Positions 16,372 through 24,277 of a DNA stretch of 64,000 nt are shown piece by piece (position 1 is the first letter of the stretch; every line of letters begins with the position of its first letter). A program made the position numbers and the translations under genes. Source of the stretch: Leisingera methylohalidivorans DSM 14336 (GTDB lineage Bacteria; Pseudomonadota; Alphaproteobacteria; Rhodobacterales; Rhodobacteraceae). Location: the NCBI RefSeq assembly GCF_000511355.1, contig NC_023135.1, positions 956,371 through 1,020,370 of the forward strand, given 5' to 3'. The notes beneath the pieces were generated by a model. It saw only the letters and a program-made list of their open reading frames with translations. It was not told the origin of the DNA and did no database searches.

Positions 16372-16872
16372 ATGGTCACAACCCGCCTTGATCCGATCGA
16401 TCGCAAGATTTTGTCGGAGCTTCAAGCTGATGGGCGGATGACGAATGTGGAACTGGCCAAGCGGGTCGGCATTTCGGCGCCGCCCTGTTTGCGCCGGGTG
16501 CGCGCCCTGGAGGAGGCCGGGCTGATTCACGGCTACCACGCCGATGTGAATTCCCGCGAGCTGGGGTTCGAGGTGCAGGTCTTTGCGATGGTCGGGCTGG
16601 AAAGCCAGGCTGAGGTGGAGCTGAGCGCGTTCGAGGATAAATGCCGCAGCTGGCCGCTGGTGCGCGAGTGCCACATGCTGAACGGCGAGGTGGATTTCAT
16701 CCTGAAATGCGTCGCCCCGGATCTGAGCACATTCCAAAGCTTCCTGACCGGTGATCTGCTGACCACGCCGAATGTGGCCAGTGTCAAAACCTCGCTGGTG
16801 ATCCGCGGCGCCAAGGATGAGCCGGGCGTGCCGTTCGAAGTGCTGGAGGAGCGGCTGGCGCGCGAGGCGTAA
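16372..16872 (+). CDS. Lrp/AsnC family transcriptional regulator
   Basis: The 166-residue protein has an N-terminal helix-turn-helix (LDPIDRKILSELQADGRMTNVELAKRVGIS, about 5-34) and a C-terminal RAM/ActD ligand-binding domain with EDKCRSWPLVRECHMLNGEVDFILKC. These are the standard Lrp parts. Such proteins form octamers that wrap DNA and respond to amino acids. The gene is divergent from trxB and is followed by its own terminator, so it is monocistronic. The effector is unknown. Confidence 0.94.
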   Translation: MVTTRLDPIDRKILSELQADGRMTNVELAKRVGISAPPCLRRVRALEEAGLIHGYHADVNSRELGFEVQVFAMVGLESQAEVELSAFEDKCRSWPLVRECHMLNGEVDFILKCVAPDLSTFQSFLTGDLLTTPNVASVKTSLVIRGAKDEPGVPFEVLEERLAREA

Positions 16873-16901
16873 GCTGCAAACAGCCAGCGGTCTGACAGGC
16901 A

Positions 16902-16929
16902 AAAGCCGGGCAGGGATATGCCCGGCTTT
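16902..16929 (+). terminator. Terminator of the Lrp-type gene
   Basis: AAAGCCGGGCA (16902-16912), loop GGGATA, TGCCCGGCTTT (16919-16929): an 11-bp stem with a short T-rich tail. It lies between convergent genes and probably works in both directions. Confidence 0.8.
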
Positions 16930-16957
16930 GCTGTGTCCGGGGCTGCCGCCTGCCGGC

Positions 16958-17737
16958 TTACAGAAAGGCGCCGCCGGGTTTGTTGCCGGCGGCCCTGGGA
17001 TAGGCCAGCGGGCCGAAATCCCGGATGCTGTCGGCATGGGCAAACATGTTCAGGAACAAGGTCTTGATCGCGTAGCCTGCCAGTTTCAGCGCATCCGGCC
17101 CCGGGTGGTAGGTTTCAAACTCCAGGCCGCCGACGCTGATTGCGGCATGGCGCGGCAGGCAGAGGTGGTACATGTCCACCGGCGCCGGCGGGGCGGTTTC
17201 AAAGATGCTCATGCCGTCCTGGAATTCCGCAACCGGGGTCAGCAGCGGGCTGCTGTCCGCGCGCTGCAGATGCGGCGGGGCGCGCAGCAGCCGCGCGGCG
17301 GGGCCGGCGACAAGGCTGGAGGCCGGTTTTTGCAAGCCAAGGCTGTCGGCCATGAAGCTGGTCAGCCGGTGGCTGCGGCCGCGGCTGCCGGGCTGCGCGG
17401 GCAGCAGGCTGGTGTGGCCGATCCAGACCAGCGGCTGGCTGCCGCCATCGCGGGTCAGGATGTCATCGCCGGGCAGCAGGTCTTCGACGGCAACCGGGCC
17501 ATTGGCGGTTTCCACCAGGGAACCGCGGGAAAAAGCGCAAAACGCATCCTCGAACAGCGGCAGGGCAGGCGCGATGTGGCGGGTTTCGGAAATTGCCCCG
17601 CCGGGCAGGAGGCTGCTGACCTCATAGCGCCGCAGCTGCGGCTTGGTTGCGCTGCGCTGGGCTGCCGGATCCTGCAGGAACGCGTTGGCTTCAATTGCAT
17701 TTTCTGCAGCTTTCTGCAGCGAGTGGGCGATGGTCAT
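16958..17737 (-). CDS. Hint-domain protein 2
   Basis: The 259-residue protein has a short N-terminal region, a Hint domain opening with FCAFSRGSLVETANGPVAVEDLLPGDDILTRD (about 65-97) and SQPLVWIGHTSL, and the later LPRHAAISVGGLEFETYHPG. It is a second, divergent member of the roseobacter Hint family seen at 13468-14526. The candidate nucleophile is the cysteine in FCAF. I choose the ATG at 17737 (MTIAHSLQKAAENA) because GGAAAGGTGG lies just upstream. Function is unknown; self-cleavage is inferred from the fold. Confidence 0.8.
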   Translation of the reverse strand: MTIAHSLQKAAENAIEANAFLQDPAAQRSATKPQLRRYEVSSLLPGGAISETRHIAPALPLFEDAFCAFSRGSLVETANGPVAVEDLLPGDDILTRDGGSQPLVWIGHTSLLPAQPGSRGRSHRLTSFMADSLGLQKPASSLVAGPAARLLRAPPHLQRADSSPLLTPVAEFQDGMSIFETAPPAPVDMYHLCLPRHAAISVGGLEFETYHPGPDALKLAGYAIKTLFLNMFAHADSIRDFGPLAYPRAAGNKPGGAFL

Positions 17738-18066
17738 TACAGCCACCTTTCCTTTCAAACTGCCCGTATGCATCGGCCCCCACCGGCAACACAGACGTGC
17801 TTGAACGATATGTATGCGCACCAAATGGCGGCAATTAGTTCAAATTGTCAAAAATTCTGAAGCAAATTGGTTAACATCCGGCCGGGCCTGGCAGCGCTTC
17901 GGGCGGGTCCCGGCGGCAGGCCGGAACGGATGTAAGGCGGTTCGGCTATGGACGCGTCAAGCGGCCGCCGGCCGCGGCCTAGACCGGTTGGGTGCCCCGG
18001 CGGCGGCTGGCCGGGCTGGCGCGCTTGCGCCAGGGGAAGCCGCCGCCGGGGCACCCGTCCCCGGCG
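17738..18066. other. Gene-free gap with a large inverted repeat
   Basis: This 329-bp gap has an AT-richer part next to Hint gene 2 (likely its promoter, about 17770-17870) and a GC-rich inverted repeat at 17990-18056, listed separately. I see no gene. Confidence 0.45.
17990..18056. repeat. 19-bp perfect inverted repeat with nested hairpin (structured repeat, copy G)
   Basis: The left arm 17990-18008 (GGGTGCCCCGGCGGCGGCT) pairs perfectly with 18038-18056. The 29-nt loop holds a second hairpin, CTGGCGC/GCGCCAG at 18016-18022 and 18027-18033. It ends 11 nt before the stop of the 40-residue gene, so it may end that transcript. Confidence 0.65.
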
Positions 18067-18189
18067 TTAACCCAGTTTCTGCTTCGCGGTCTGGCCGTCG
18101 CGGCGGCGCGCGGCTGCCCAAGGCAGGGTCACGGTCTCGCTTTTCGCGGAGCGGATGATGGAGGCAATGAAACGCTTGTTCATCTTCAT
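18067..18189 (-). CDS. 40-residue basic protein
   Basis: A short gene encodes MKMNKRFIASIIRSAKSETV, then TLPW and a basic tail. It starts at an ATG (18189) preceded by GAAGGACAG at good spacing. Similar very small basic proteins with an N-terminal MNKRFI...SAK and a central PW occur in roseobacters as far as I recall. A longer upstream extension lacks a ribosome binding site. Function is unknown. The basic and amphipathic character suggests nucleic acid or membrane contact, but that is a guess. Confidence 0.6.
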   Translation of the reverse strand: MKMNKRFIASIIRSAKSETVTLPWAAARRRDGQTAKQKLG

Positions 18190-18466
18190 GGTGGTCTGTC
18201 CTTCGCCCGGCAGCTGAACCTTGTGCCGAGGGTGCTGCTGTTTGTGTTGTTCTGACCTGTTTATGGGTAACATTTGCGCCGCGAATATGACCGGCTGAGG
18301 GCATTTTCCGCCTGGCGCCGCAGCGGCGCACGACGGGCGCGCGCCCTCTGTTTCTAAGGGTAAGTTGTTGTTTTAAATGGTGTAATTTCCGTTTGGGAGT
18401 AGGGGCGGCGCAGCGAAAGGCAAGGAATGTGGCGGAATTTATTAAAATTCGCCGCAATTTCCCGGG

Positions 18467-18481
18467 TTAACGGGCGGTTAA
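18467..18481. promoter_or_regulatory. CtrA-type box TTAA-N7-TTAA
   Basis: TTAA (18467-18470), CGGGCGG, TTAA (18478-18481). It overlaps the pgeF stop codon and lies about 280 bp upstream of the 40-residue gene, in an AT-richer gap. It matches the core CtrA consensus. Functional relevance is uncertain. Confidence 0.35.
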
Positions 18482-19233
18482 AGCCGGATGCAGGAGATCA
18501 GGCGGCCGTAGTCGGCCTCTTTCGCGTGGGTCGCGCGGCGGTAGGAGTAGAATTTCTCAGGCTCGGAATAGGTGCAGTAACGGGTCCATTCCGCCGCCCC
18601 TGCACCGGCCTGGCGCAGCTTGTGCAGGCCCAGGCCCGGCAGATCGAACAGGTAGCGGCCGTCTTGGCCATTGGCAAAGAAACGGGCGTAGCCGTCGTCC
18701 TGCATCACGAAATCTTCAAAGAATTCCGGGCCGACCTCATAGGCGCGCTGCGAGATTGCGGGGCCGATCACCGCCGCCGTGTCCGCGCGCCGGGCGCCGA
18801 GCCCCTCCATCGCGTCGAGAGTTGCCTCCAGCACCCCGTCCAGCGTGCCGCGCCAGCCCGCATGGGCGGCGCCGATGACGCCGGCCTCGGGGTCGCAGAA
18901 CAGCACCGGCTGGCAGTCAGCGGTCAGAATGGACAGCGCCAGCCCCGGCACATTGGTGACCATGGCATCGGCGCGGGGGCGGTCCTGCGAGGGTTCGGTG
19001 ACAACCTGCACATCGGCGCTGTGGACCTGGTGCACGGCGATCAGATTCTCGGCGGGCACGTCCATTGCCGCGGCCGCGCGGGCGCGGTTGATCTGCACCG
19101 CCTCGCGCTGATCGGTGGAGCCCAGGCCGCAGTTCAGCCCGCGGTAGATGCCCGAGGAGGCGCCGCCGCGGCGGGTGAAAAAGCCGTGCCGCACCGGGCC
19201 AAGCAGATCGGACGTGAGGATTTCAAGCGTCAT
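18478..19233 (-). CDS. pgeF: Peptidoglycan-editing factor / polyphenol-oxidase-family protein (YfiH)
   Basis: The 251-residue YfiH/PgeF (DUF152) protein shows the zinc-site motifs: HQVHSADVQV (about 69-78), LTADCQPVLFCDPEAGVIGAAHAGWRGTLDGV (about 104-135). Family members act as purine nucleoside phosphorylase/adenosine deaminase or remove wrongly incorporated residues from UDP-MurNAc peptides. Its ATG overlaps the midA stop by 4 nt in the lgt-midA-pgeF operon, an envelope-linked context that favours the editing role. Confidence 0.9.
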   Translation of the reverse strand: MTLEILTSDLLGPVRHGFFTRRGGASSGIYRGLNCGLGSTDQREAVQINRARAAAAMDVPAENLIAVHQVHSADVQVVTEPSQDRPRADAMVTNVPGLALSILTADCQPVLFCDPEAGVIGAAHAGWRGTLDGVLEATLDAMEGLGARRADTAAVIGPAISQRAYEVGPEFFEDFVMQDDGYARFFANGQDGRYLFDLPGLGLHKLRQAGAGAAEWTRYCTYSEPEKFYSYRRATHAKEADYGRLISCIRL

Positions 19234-20297
19234 GGGTTCAATCCTGGCGGAGAAGCGGCCGTCGAGGGATAGAGGCCAAGTATTTTGAACAGGTTTCCCA
19301 TTTCATCCGGGTGCGTCAACCGCCGATGTGCGGCGATCAGGGTTTCCAGCGGTTCGCCCTGCAGCGGCGCGGCCAGGGCGCGGGCGCGATCAGTGATGCC
19401 GAGACGCTCCAGAAACACCCCTTGGGGGGTGAGGCGGGTAAAGGCGCAACCCTTGGATTTTGCGGCCATTGCCAGCGCCTCAAAGTCCACATGGGCGGTC
19501 AGGTCGGCCTCGCCGGGGGCCTGCAGCGGATCGGCGGGTTCATGCGCACGCAAAGCTTGCAGGGTATCGCCAAGCGCGCGCCAGTCGCCGTAGTCCGCGA
19601 TCAGCGCGGCGCCGCCATGGGCTGCGATTCGGGCGGCGATGGCCTGGATCACGGGGGCGGCGGCGTCGCAGATCTCGACCAGATCGCCCTCCTGGGTGTC
19701 CTGCAGCCGGTGGTCCAGGGCGGGCTGCGGCGCCGCCGGGCTGAGACCGAAGGCGAGGGTGCCGCCGGTGAGGCCGATGCGCTTTTCGCTCCAGTGATCG
19801 CCGCTGCGGATGAACTGGCGGACCGGCAGGGCATCGAAAAACTCGTTTGCCACCAGCAGCAGCGGCTGGTCCGGCAGGGCCTCCGCCGTGTCCAGCCATT
19901 CCGGGGCGTAAGCGTTCAGCGTCCGGGCCTGGATGCGGCGCAGCTTCGGAGAGGCCTCGACCAGGCGCAGCTGCATCGCCGCGTGGAAGCCGGGCACGCC
20001 GCGGGTGGCGCGCAACAGATCCGCCATCAGGGTGCCGCGGCCCGGTCCCAGTTCGGCCAGGGTGAAGGGGGCGGGGGCGCCCTGGTCAAGCCAGCATTGG
20101 GCCAGGGCAAGGCCGATCAGTTCGCCGAACATCTGGCTGATTTCCGGCGCGGTGGTGAAATCGCCCTTGGCGCCCAGCGGATCGCGGGTGGTGTAATAGC
20201 CGAACCGGGGGTGCAGCAGGCACTCCGCCATGTAGGCGGCAACAGACATCGGGCCATCCGCCTGGATGCGGGCGGCAAGGTGATCTGCCAGGCTCAT
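19230..20297 (-). CDS. MidA/NDUFAF7-like SAM-dependent methyltransferase
   Basis: This 355-residue COG1565 protein has [31 protein letters not shown] (about 31-61), SAM motif [17 protein letters not shown] (about 82-98) and [14 protein letters not shown] (about 148-161), all diagnostic. The mitochondrial homologue NDUFAF7 methylates an arginine of complex I subunit NDUFS2, so a complex I assembly role is plausible. It overlaps lgt and pgeF by 4 nt at each end. Confidence 0.9.
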   Translation of the reverse strand: MSLADHLAARIQADGPMSVAAYMAECLLHPRFGYYTTRDPLGAKGDFTTAPEISQMFGELIGLALAQCWLDQGAPAPFTLAELGPGRGTLMADLLRATRGVPGFHAAMQLRLVEASPKLRRIQARTLNAYAPEWLDTAEALPDQPLLLVANEFFDALPVRQFIRSGDHWSEKRIGLTGGTLAFGLSPAAPQPALDHRLQDTQEGDLVEICDAAAPVIQAIAARIAAHGGAALIADYGDWRALGDTLQALRAHEPADPLQAPGEADLTAHVDFEALAMAAKSKGCAFTRLTPQGVFLERLGITDRARALAAPLQGEPLETLIAAHRRLTHPDEMGNLFKILGLYPSTAASPPGLNP

Positions 20298-21193
20298 GCC
20301 GGGCTCCGGGCGGTATGGCGGGCGCGAAGCAGGAAATAGAGGCCGATGGCGATCATCGGCAGCGACAGCGCCTGGCCCTGGGTGAGGCCGAGACCGTCCA
20401 TATGCCAGGCCAGCCCCAGCGGATTGCCGGGGGTGACGAACTGCGCGTCCGGCTGGCGGAAGAATTCGACGATGAAGCGGGCCAGGCCGTAGCCCGCCAG
20501 AAACACGCCCAGCAGGCGGCCGGGGGTGTGGAAGGCGTTGCGGCGCCAGGCGAGATACAGGAGCAGGGCGCCGAGGAGCAGCCCCTCCATCAGTGCTTCA
20601 TACAGCTGCGAGGGATGGCGGGCGCAGAGTTCCCCGAGCGCCTGGCCGCAGTCCTGTGCGGCGGGGCCGGGGAAGGCAACGCCCCAGGGCAGGTCCGTGG
20701 GGCGGCCCCAAAGCTCGGCATTGATGAAATTCGCCAGCCGCCCCAGCAGCAGCCCCGGCGCCACGGTATGGGCGACCAGATCGGCAATCTGCAGTTTCGG
20801 GATGCGGTGGCGCGCGGCATAGATCAGCGTCGCCAGAACCACCCCGATCAACCCGCCGTGAAAGGCCATGCCGCCCTGCCAGATCTTCAGGATCTCGGCC
20901 GGGTGCGCCAGATAGTAGGCGGGCTGGTAAAACAGCACAAAGCCGAGACGCCCGCCCAGGATCACGCCGAGGATGATCCAGGTCAGCAGATCCTCGACCT
21001 GTTCGGGCTTCATCGGCGGCTGCTGCGCGGGCCACAGCGCGGGGCGGCGCAGAGCTGCCGCCGCCAGCCGCCAGGCAATGACGATGCCTGCGATATAGGC
21101 CAGCGCATACCAGCGCAGGGCAAATTCGAACGTGCCGAGGGAGATCGAGAAAATCTCGGGCGAGAGGTCGGGGAATTGGATCATGGCCTGCAT
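20294..21193 (-). CDS. lgt: Prolipoprotein diacylglyceryl transferase
   Basis: This inner-membrane enzyme moves a diacylglyceryl group from phosphatidylglycerol to the lipobox cysteine of prolipoproteins. The 299-residue protein has about seven membrane segments. The family signatures are [27 protein letters not shown] (catalytic histidine, about 128-137) and the [21 protein letters not shown] block (about 171-191). The start is the ATG at 21193; an alternative is 9 nt downstream. It is the first gene of lgt-midA-pgeF and divergent from ubiK. Confidence 0.97.
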   Translation of the reverse strand: MQAMIQFPDLSPEIFSISLGTFEFALRWYALAYIAGIVIAWRLAAAALRRPALWPAQQPPMKPEQVEDLLTWIILGVILGGRLGFVLFYQPAYYLAHPAEILKIWQGGMAFHGGLIGVVLATLIYAARHRIPKLQIADLVAHTVAPGLLLGRLANFINAELWGRPTDLPWGVAFPGPAAQDCGQALGELCARHPSQLYEALMEGLLLGALLLYLAWRRNAFHTPGRLLGVFLAGYGLARFIVEFFRQPDAQFVTPGNPLGLAWHMDGLGLTQGQALSLPMIAIGLYFLLRARHTARSPA

Positions 21194-21290
21194 ATGCGTC
21201 TGAATGCCTCTGGTCTTCGGGGGAAGTCAACGGCTTGCAGCCGCGCGCCCGCTTCCCCATATAGGAGTCAGCCCCGAGACGGAGAAGAGC

Positions 21291-21536
21291 ATGCAGACCC
21301 GCAACAAGATCCTGGACGATATTTCCCAGCTGATGACCAATGCGATGGGCGTGGCCCAGGGCGCCAAGGACGAGGCGGACACCGCGCTGAAAAGCATGAT
21401 CGACCGCTGGCTGGCCGACCGTGATTTCGTCACCCGCGAGGAGTTCGACGCGGTGCGCGCGATGGCGCAGAAGGCGCGCGAGGAGAATGAGGCGCTGAAG
21501 GCCCGGCTGGACGCGCTGGAGGCGGCGCAGAAGTAA
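21291..21536 (+). CDS. ubiK: Ubiquinone biosynthesis accessory factor UbiK (BMFP family)
   Basis: The 81-residue protein consists of a helical N-terminal part (MQTRNKILDDISQLMTNAMG) and a C-terminal coiled coil (FDAVRAMAQKAREENEALKARLDAL), the standard BMFP layout. UbiK helps the Ubi complex under aerobic conditions and can fuse membranes in vitro. The ATG at 21291 is preceded by GACGGAGAAGAGC. It is followed by a wobble-containing terminator hairpin. Confidence 0.88.
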   Translation: MQTRNKILDDISQLMTNAMGVAQGAKDEADTALKSMIDRWLADRDFVTREEFDAVRAMAQKAREENEALKARLDALEAAQK

Positions 21537-21560
21537 CCGGGCCGCCGCGCCTGTTGACGG

Positions 21561-21596
21561 AGCCTGCTGCGGCGTGAGGCTGCGGCGGGCTTTTTT
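21561..21596 (+). terminator. Terminator of ubiK
   Basis: AGCCTGCTGC and GCGGCGGGCT pair with G-U wobbles around a GC-rich loop and are followed by six T residues (21591-21596). Confidence 0.7.
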
Positions 21597-21739
21597 GCGC
21601 CTTGGCGGCGCTTTGCATGGCTGCCTTGCAGAACAGGGGATGGAAACACGTCGCTTTCCGCCCGCCTGGTCGAAAACCGCACAGCGCTGATCCTGCCATT
21701 CTGTACATGCTGCCGCTGCTGCAACAGAAGGATGGTAGC

Positions 21740-22291
21740 ATGGTTTCTGTCTATTCAGTGCCCAATGCGTTCAGCGCGCTGGAGTGCGCGGAGATTTCCA
21801 GGAAAGTGAATGCCGAGCCGGAAAGCGAGGCGCGGCTGGTGGGCCAGACCCGCGATCACAATCTGCGCCGGGCCGATGTGGTGTGGCTGGATGATGTGCC
21901 GGGGACCGGCTGGGTGATGGACCGGCTGATCTCGCTGGTGCGGCGGGCCAACCGGGAGCTGTTCAATTTCGATCTGCGCGAGTTTGCCGAAAGCCCGCAG
22001 GCCGCCGGCTACAAGGCCAAGGACGGCGGCCATTTCGCCTGGCATTCGGACATCGGCGACGGGCCGGTAGCGGGCAAGCGCAAGCTGACCCTGATGGTGC
22101 AGCTGAGCAAGCCCGGCGCCTATGACGGCGGCGATCTGGAGGTGATGCCCGGCGCCCATGTGGTGGCCGCCAGCCGGGCGCAGGGCAGCGTCACGGTGTT
22201 TCCCAGCTTTCTGCTGCATCAGGTCACCCCGGTGACCCGCGGCGCGCGCCAGTCGCTGACCGTCTGGGCGCACGGGCCGGCGTTCCGGTAA
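21740..22291 (+). CDS. 2OG-Fe(II) oxygenase family protein (PKHD/prolyl-hydroxylase type)
   Basis: The 183-residue protein has the iron-binding facial triad in order: HFAWHSD (H-x-D, near 100-106), a distal histidine in FLLHQVTPV (about 157-165), and the 2-oxoglutarate arginine in RGARQSLTVWAHGP. The KLTLMVQLSKPGAYDGGDLEV strand is typical of this superfamily. The ATG at 21740 (MVSVYSVPNAFS) follows an AAGGAT; the frame extends upstream without conserved sequence. Substrate is unknown. It stands alone. Confidence 0.86.
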   Translation: MVSVYSVPNAFSALECAEISRKVNAEPESEARLVGQTRDHNLRRADVVWLDDVPGTGWVMDRLISLVRRANRELFNFDLREFAESPQAAGYKAKDGGHFAWHSDIGDGPVAGKRKLTLMVQLSKPGAYDGGDLEVMPGAHVVAASRAQGSVTVFPSFLLHQVTPVTRGARQSLTVWAHGPAFR

Positions 22292-22411
22292 CTTCCGGCG
22301 GCGCCGCGGAGCGGGGCTGCGGCGCGGCGCAATTTCTGCCTCGCTCTGCCGGTTCGGGCTTTACCAGCCGGGCGGAGTGGGGCAGGGTTACAGGGCCGGC
22401 ATCTAGGGGGC

Positions 22412-22430
22412 TGTGGATAGTTCATCCACA
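22412..22430. promoter_or_regulatory. Inverted TGTGGAT / ATCCACA pair upstream of ybjN-like gene
   Basis: TGTGGAT-AGTTC-ATCCACA. Each arm is close to a DnaA box (TTATCCACA, one mismatch). It sits in a locally AT-rich 298-bp gap that also holds the dyad CCATA-TCTTG-TATGG (22485-22499). It may be an operator or a pair of weak DnaA boxes. Confidence 0.4.
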
Positions 22431-22589
22431 AGTTATTGCAGATATCCCCAAAATAAAGGTTGCCAGATCCTCAATTCAGCCCCACCATATCTTGTATGGG
22501 AGCGGGGATACGCCCCCGGCCCATAGCAAAATAATCTAGCTATAGGGGTCTCAGTGCCCGGCTGGCTAGGCAACGAGAGAGGTGGCGAC

Positions 22590-23090
22590 ATGGCACTATC
22601 CGAGCTTCACCTGGAAGAAGACATCCACCCCATTGATATCGTCGAGCATTTGGCGTCGCATCATGAATGGGACTTTGACCGGGTTGGCGATGACCAGATC
22701 GCCATGTCGGTGGAAGGGCAGTGGCGCACCTACTCGCTGACGCTGGCCTGGTCGGGCTACGAGGAATGCCTGCGGCTGGTCTGCAGCTTTGAGATGGAGC
22801 CGCCGGAGGCGGAGCTGCCGCGGCTGTATGAGCTGATCAACAGCATGAACGACCAGTGCTGGGAGGGCTCCTTTACCTATTGGGCGGATCACAAGCTGAT
22901 GCTGTTCCGCTATGGTCTGATGCTGTCCGGCGGCCAGATGGCCAGCCCGCAGCAGATCGATGCGATGCTGAATGCCGCGGTGGCCAATGCCGAGCGCTAT
23001 TACCCGGCGATCCAGCTGGCGGTCTGGGGCAAGCGCAGCACCCAGGACGCAATGCAGGTCGCCATTGCAGAGGCCTACGGGCGGGCGTAA
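22590..23090 (+). CDS. YbjN-domain protein
   Basis: The 166-residue acidic cytosolic protein belongs to the YbjN family: HHEWDFDRVGDDQIAMSVEGQWRTYSLTLAW (about 24-54) and LMLSGGQMASPQQIDAMLNAAV. YbjN-type proteins share a type III secretion chaperone-like fold and affect motility and stress in enterobacteria. The function here is unknown. The ATG at 22590 is preceded by GAGAGGTGG. proC follows after 39 nt and may be co-transcribed. Confidence 0.85.
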   Translation: MALSELHLEEDIHPIDIVEHLASHHEWDFDRVGDDQIAMSVEGQWRTYSLTLAWSGYEECLRLVCSFEMEPPEAELPRLYELINSMNDQCWEGSFTYWADHKLMLFRYGLMLSGGQMASPQQIDAMLNAAVANAERYYPAIQLAVWGKRSTQDAMQVAIAEAYGRA

Positions 23091-23129
23091 ACCTTGCCCT
23101 GAACCTGGAATTTAGGGGAGGGGCTTAAG

Positions 23130-23945
23130 ATGGATATGCAAGAAATTTCCGCGCGCGGGCTGGTGCTGCTGGGCTGCGGCAAGATGGGATCGGCGATGCT
23201 GGCCGGCTGGCTGGAGGGCGGATTGCCCGCCGCCTCGGTCTGGGTGATCGATCCGCACCCGTCGGACTGGCTGCAGGGCACCGGCGTCCATATCAACGCA
23301 GAACTGCCCGCGGCGCCGGGCATCGTGCTGATCGCGGTGAAGCCGCAGATGATGGGCGCGGCGCTGCCCGCGCTGCAAAGCTACGGCAACGGATCGACCC
23401 TGTTCATCTCGGTAGCGGCCGGCACTTCGATCGCCACCTTTGAGGATGTGCTGGGGGCGCAGTCGCCGATCGTGCGGGCGATGCCGAACACCCCCGCTGC
23501 CGTCGGGCGCGGGATTACCGCGATTATCGGCAATGCCCGCACCAGCGGCGCCGATCTGGACCGTGCCGAGGGGCTGTTGCAGGCCGTCGGGCAGACCGTG
23601 CGGCTGGATAATGAGGGCCAGATGGATGCCGTCACCGGCGTCAGCGGTTCCGGCCCCGCCTATGTGTTCCACCTGATCGAAACGCTGGCCGCCGCGGGCG
23701 AGGCGCAGGGCCTGCCGGCGGAACTGGCGATGCAATTGGCCAAGGCCACCGTTGCAGGCGCCGGGGCGCTGGCGGAAGCGGCAGAGGAAAGCCCCAGCCA
23801 GCTGCGCATCAACGTGACCAGCCCCAACGGCACCACACAGGCCGCGCTTGAGGTATTGATGGATGACGGCGACGGTTTTCCGGCGCTGTTGAACCGCGCC
23901 GTGGCGGCGGCGGCGAACCGGTCCAAGGAGCTGTCGCGTGGCTGA
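23130..23945 (+). CDS. proC: Pyrroline-5-carboxylate reductase
   Basis: ProC carries out the last step of proline synthesis, reducing pyrroline-5-carboxylate with NAD(P)H. The 271-residue protein has the Rossmann start VLLGCGKMGSAMLAGWLEGG (about 11-30), VRAMPNTPAAVGRG (about 117-130), and the C-terminal ProC signature in QLRINVTSPNGTTQAAL. The stop overlaps the GTG start of the next gene by 8 nt. Confidence 0.96.
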   Translation: MDMQEISARGLVLLGCGKMGSAMLAGWLEGGLPAASVWVIDPHPSDWLQGTGVHINAELPAAPGIVLIAVKPQMMGAALPALQSYGNGSTLFISVAAGTSIATFEDVLGAQSPIVRAMPNTPAAVGRGITAIIGNARTSGADLDRAEGLLQAVGQTVRLDNEGQMDAVTGVSGSGPAYVFHLIETLAAAGEAQGLPAELAMQLAKATVAGAGALAEAAEESPSQLRINVTSPNGTTQAALEVLMDDGDGFPALLNRAVAAAANRSKELSRG

Positions 23946-24276
23946 GATCAATTTTGACGACTTCCTGAAAGTCGACATCCGGGTGGGCGAAATCATCCGC
24001 ACGGAGCCCTATCCCGAGGCGCGCAAGCCGGCAATCAAGCTTTGGGTCGATTTCGGGTCCGAAATCGGCGTAAAAAAGAGCTCAGCGCAGATTACGGCGC
24101 ATTACATGCCGGAAACGCTGGTGGGCAAGCAGGTTCTGGCCGTCGTAAACTTCCCGCCGCGGCAGATCGGCACGTTCATGTCAGAGATCCTGGTCCTGGG
24201 CCTGCCGGATGAAAACGGAGAGATATTCCTGGCCGGGCCTGATGGAAAGGTCCCGCTGGGCGGGAGGATGCACTGA
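23938..24276 (+). CDS. csaA: CsaA-like tRNA-binding-domain protein
   Basis: The 112-residue protein consists of one EMAP/tRNA-binding OB-fold: DFLKVDIRVGEIIRTEPYPEARKPAIKLWVDFG (about 7-39), ITAHY and the end LVLGLPDENGEIFLAGPDGKVPLGGRMH. CsaA is described as a dimeric chaperone or tRNA-binding protein. The start is a GTG at 23938 inside the 3' end of proC, so it is coupled to it. The next gene starts 1 nt after its stop. Confidence 0.9.
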   Translation: MAEINFDDFLKVDIRVGEIIRTEPYPEARKPAIKLWVDFGSEIGVKKSSAQITAHYMPETLVGKQVLAVVNFPPRQIGTFMSEILVLGLPDENGEIFLAGPDGKVPLGGRMH

Positions 24277-24277
24277 G

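Noticed and set aside
22412..22430. Replication origin
   Set aside because: Only two imperfect DnaA-like boxes, and none of dnaA, dnaN, hemE or parAB is near.
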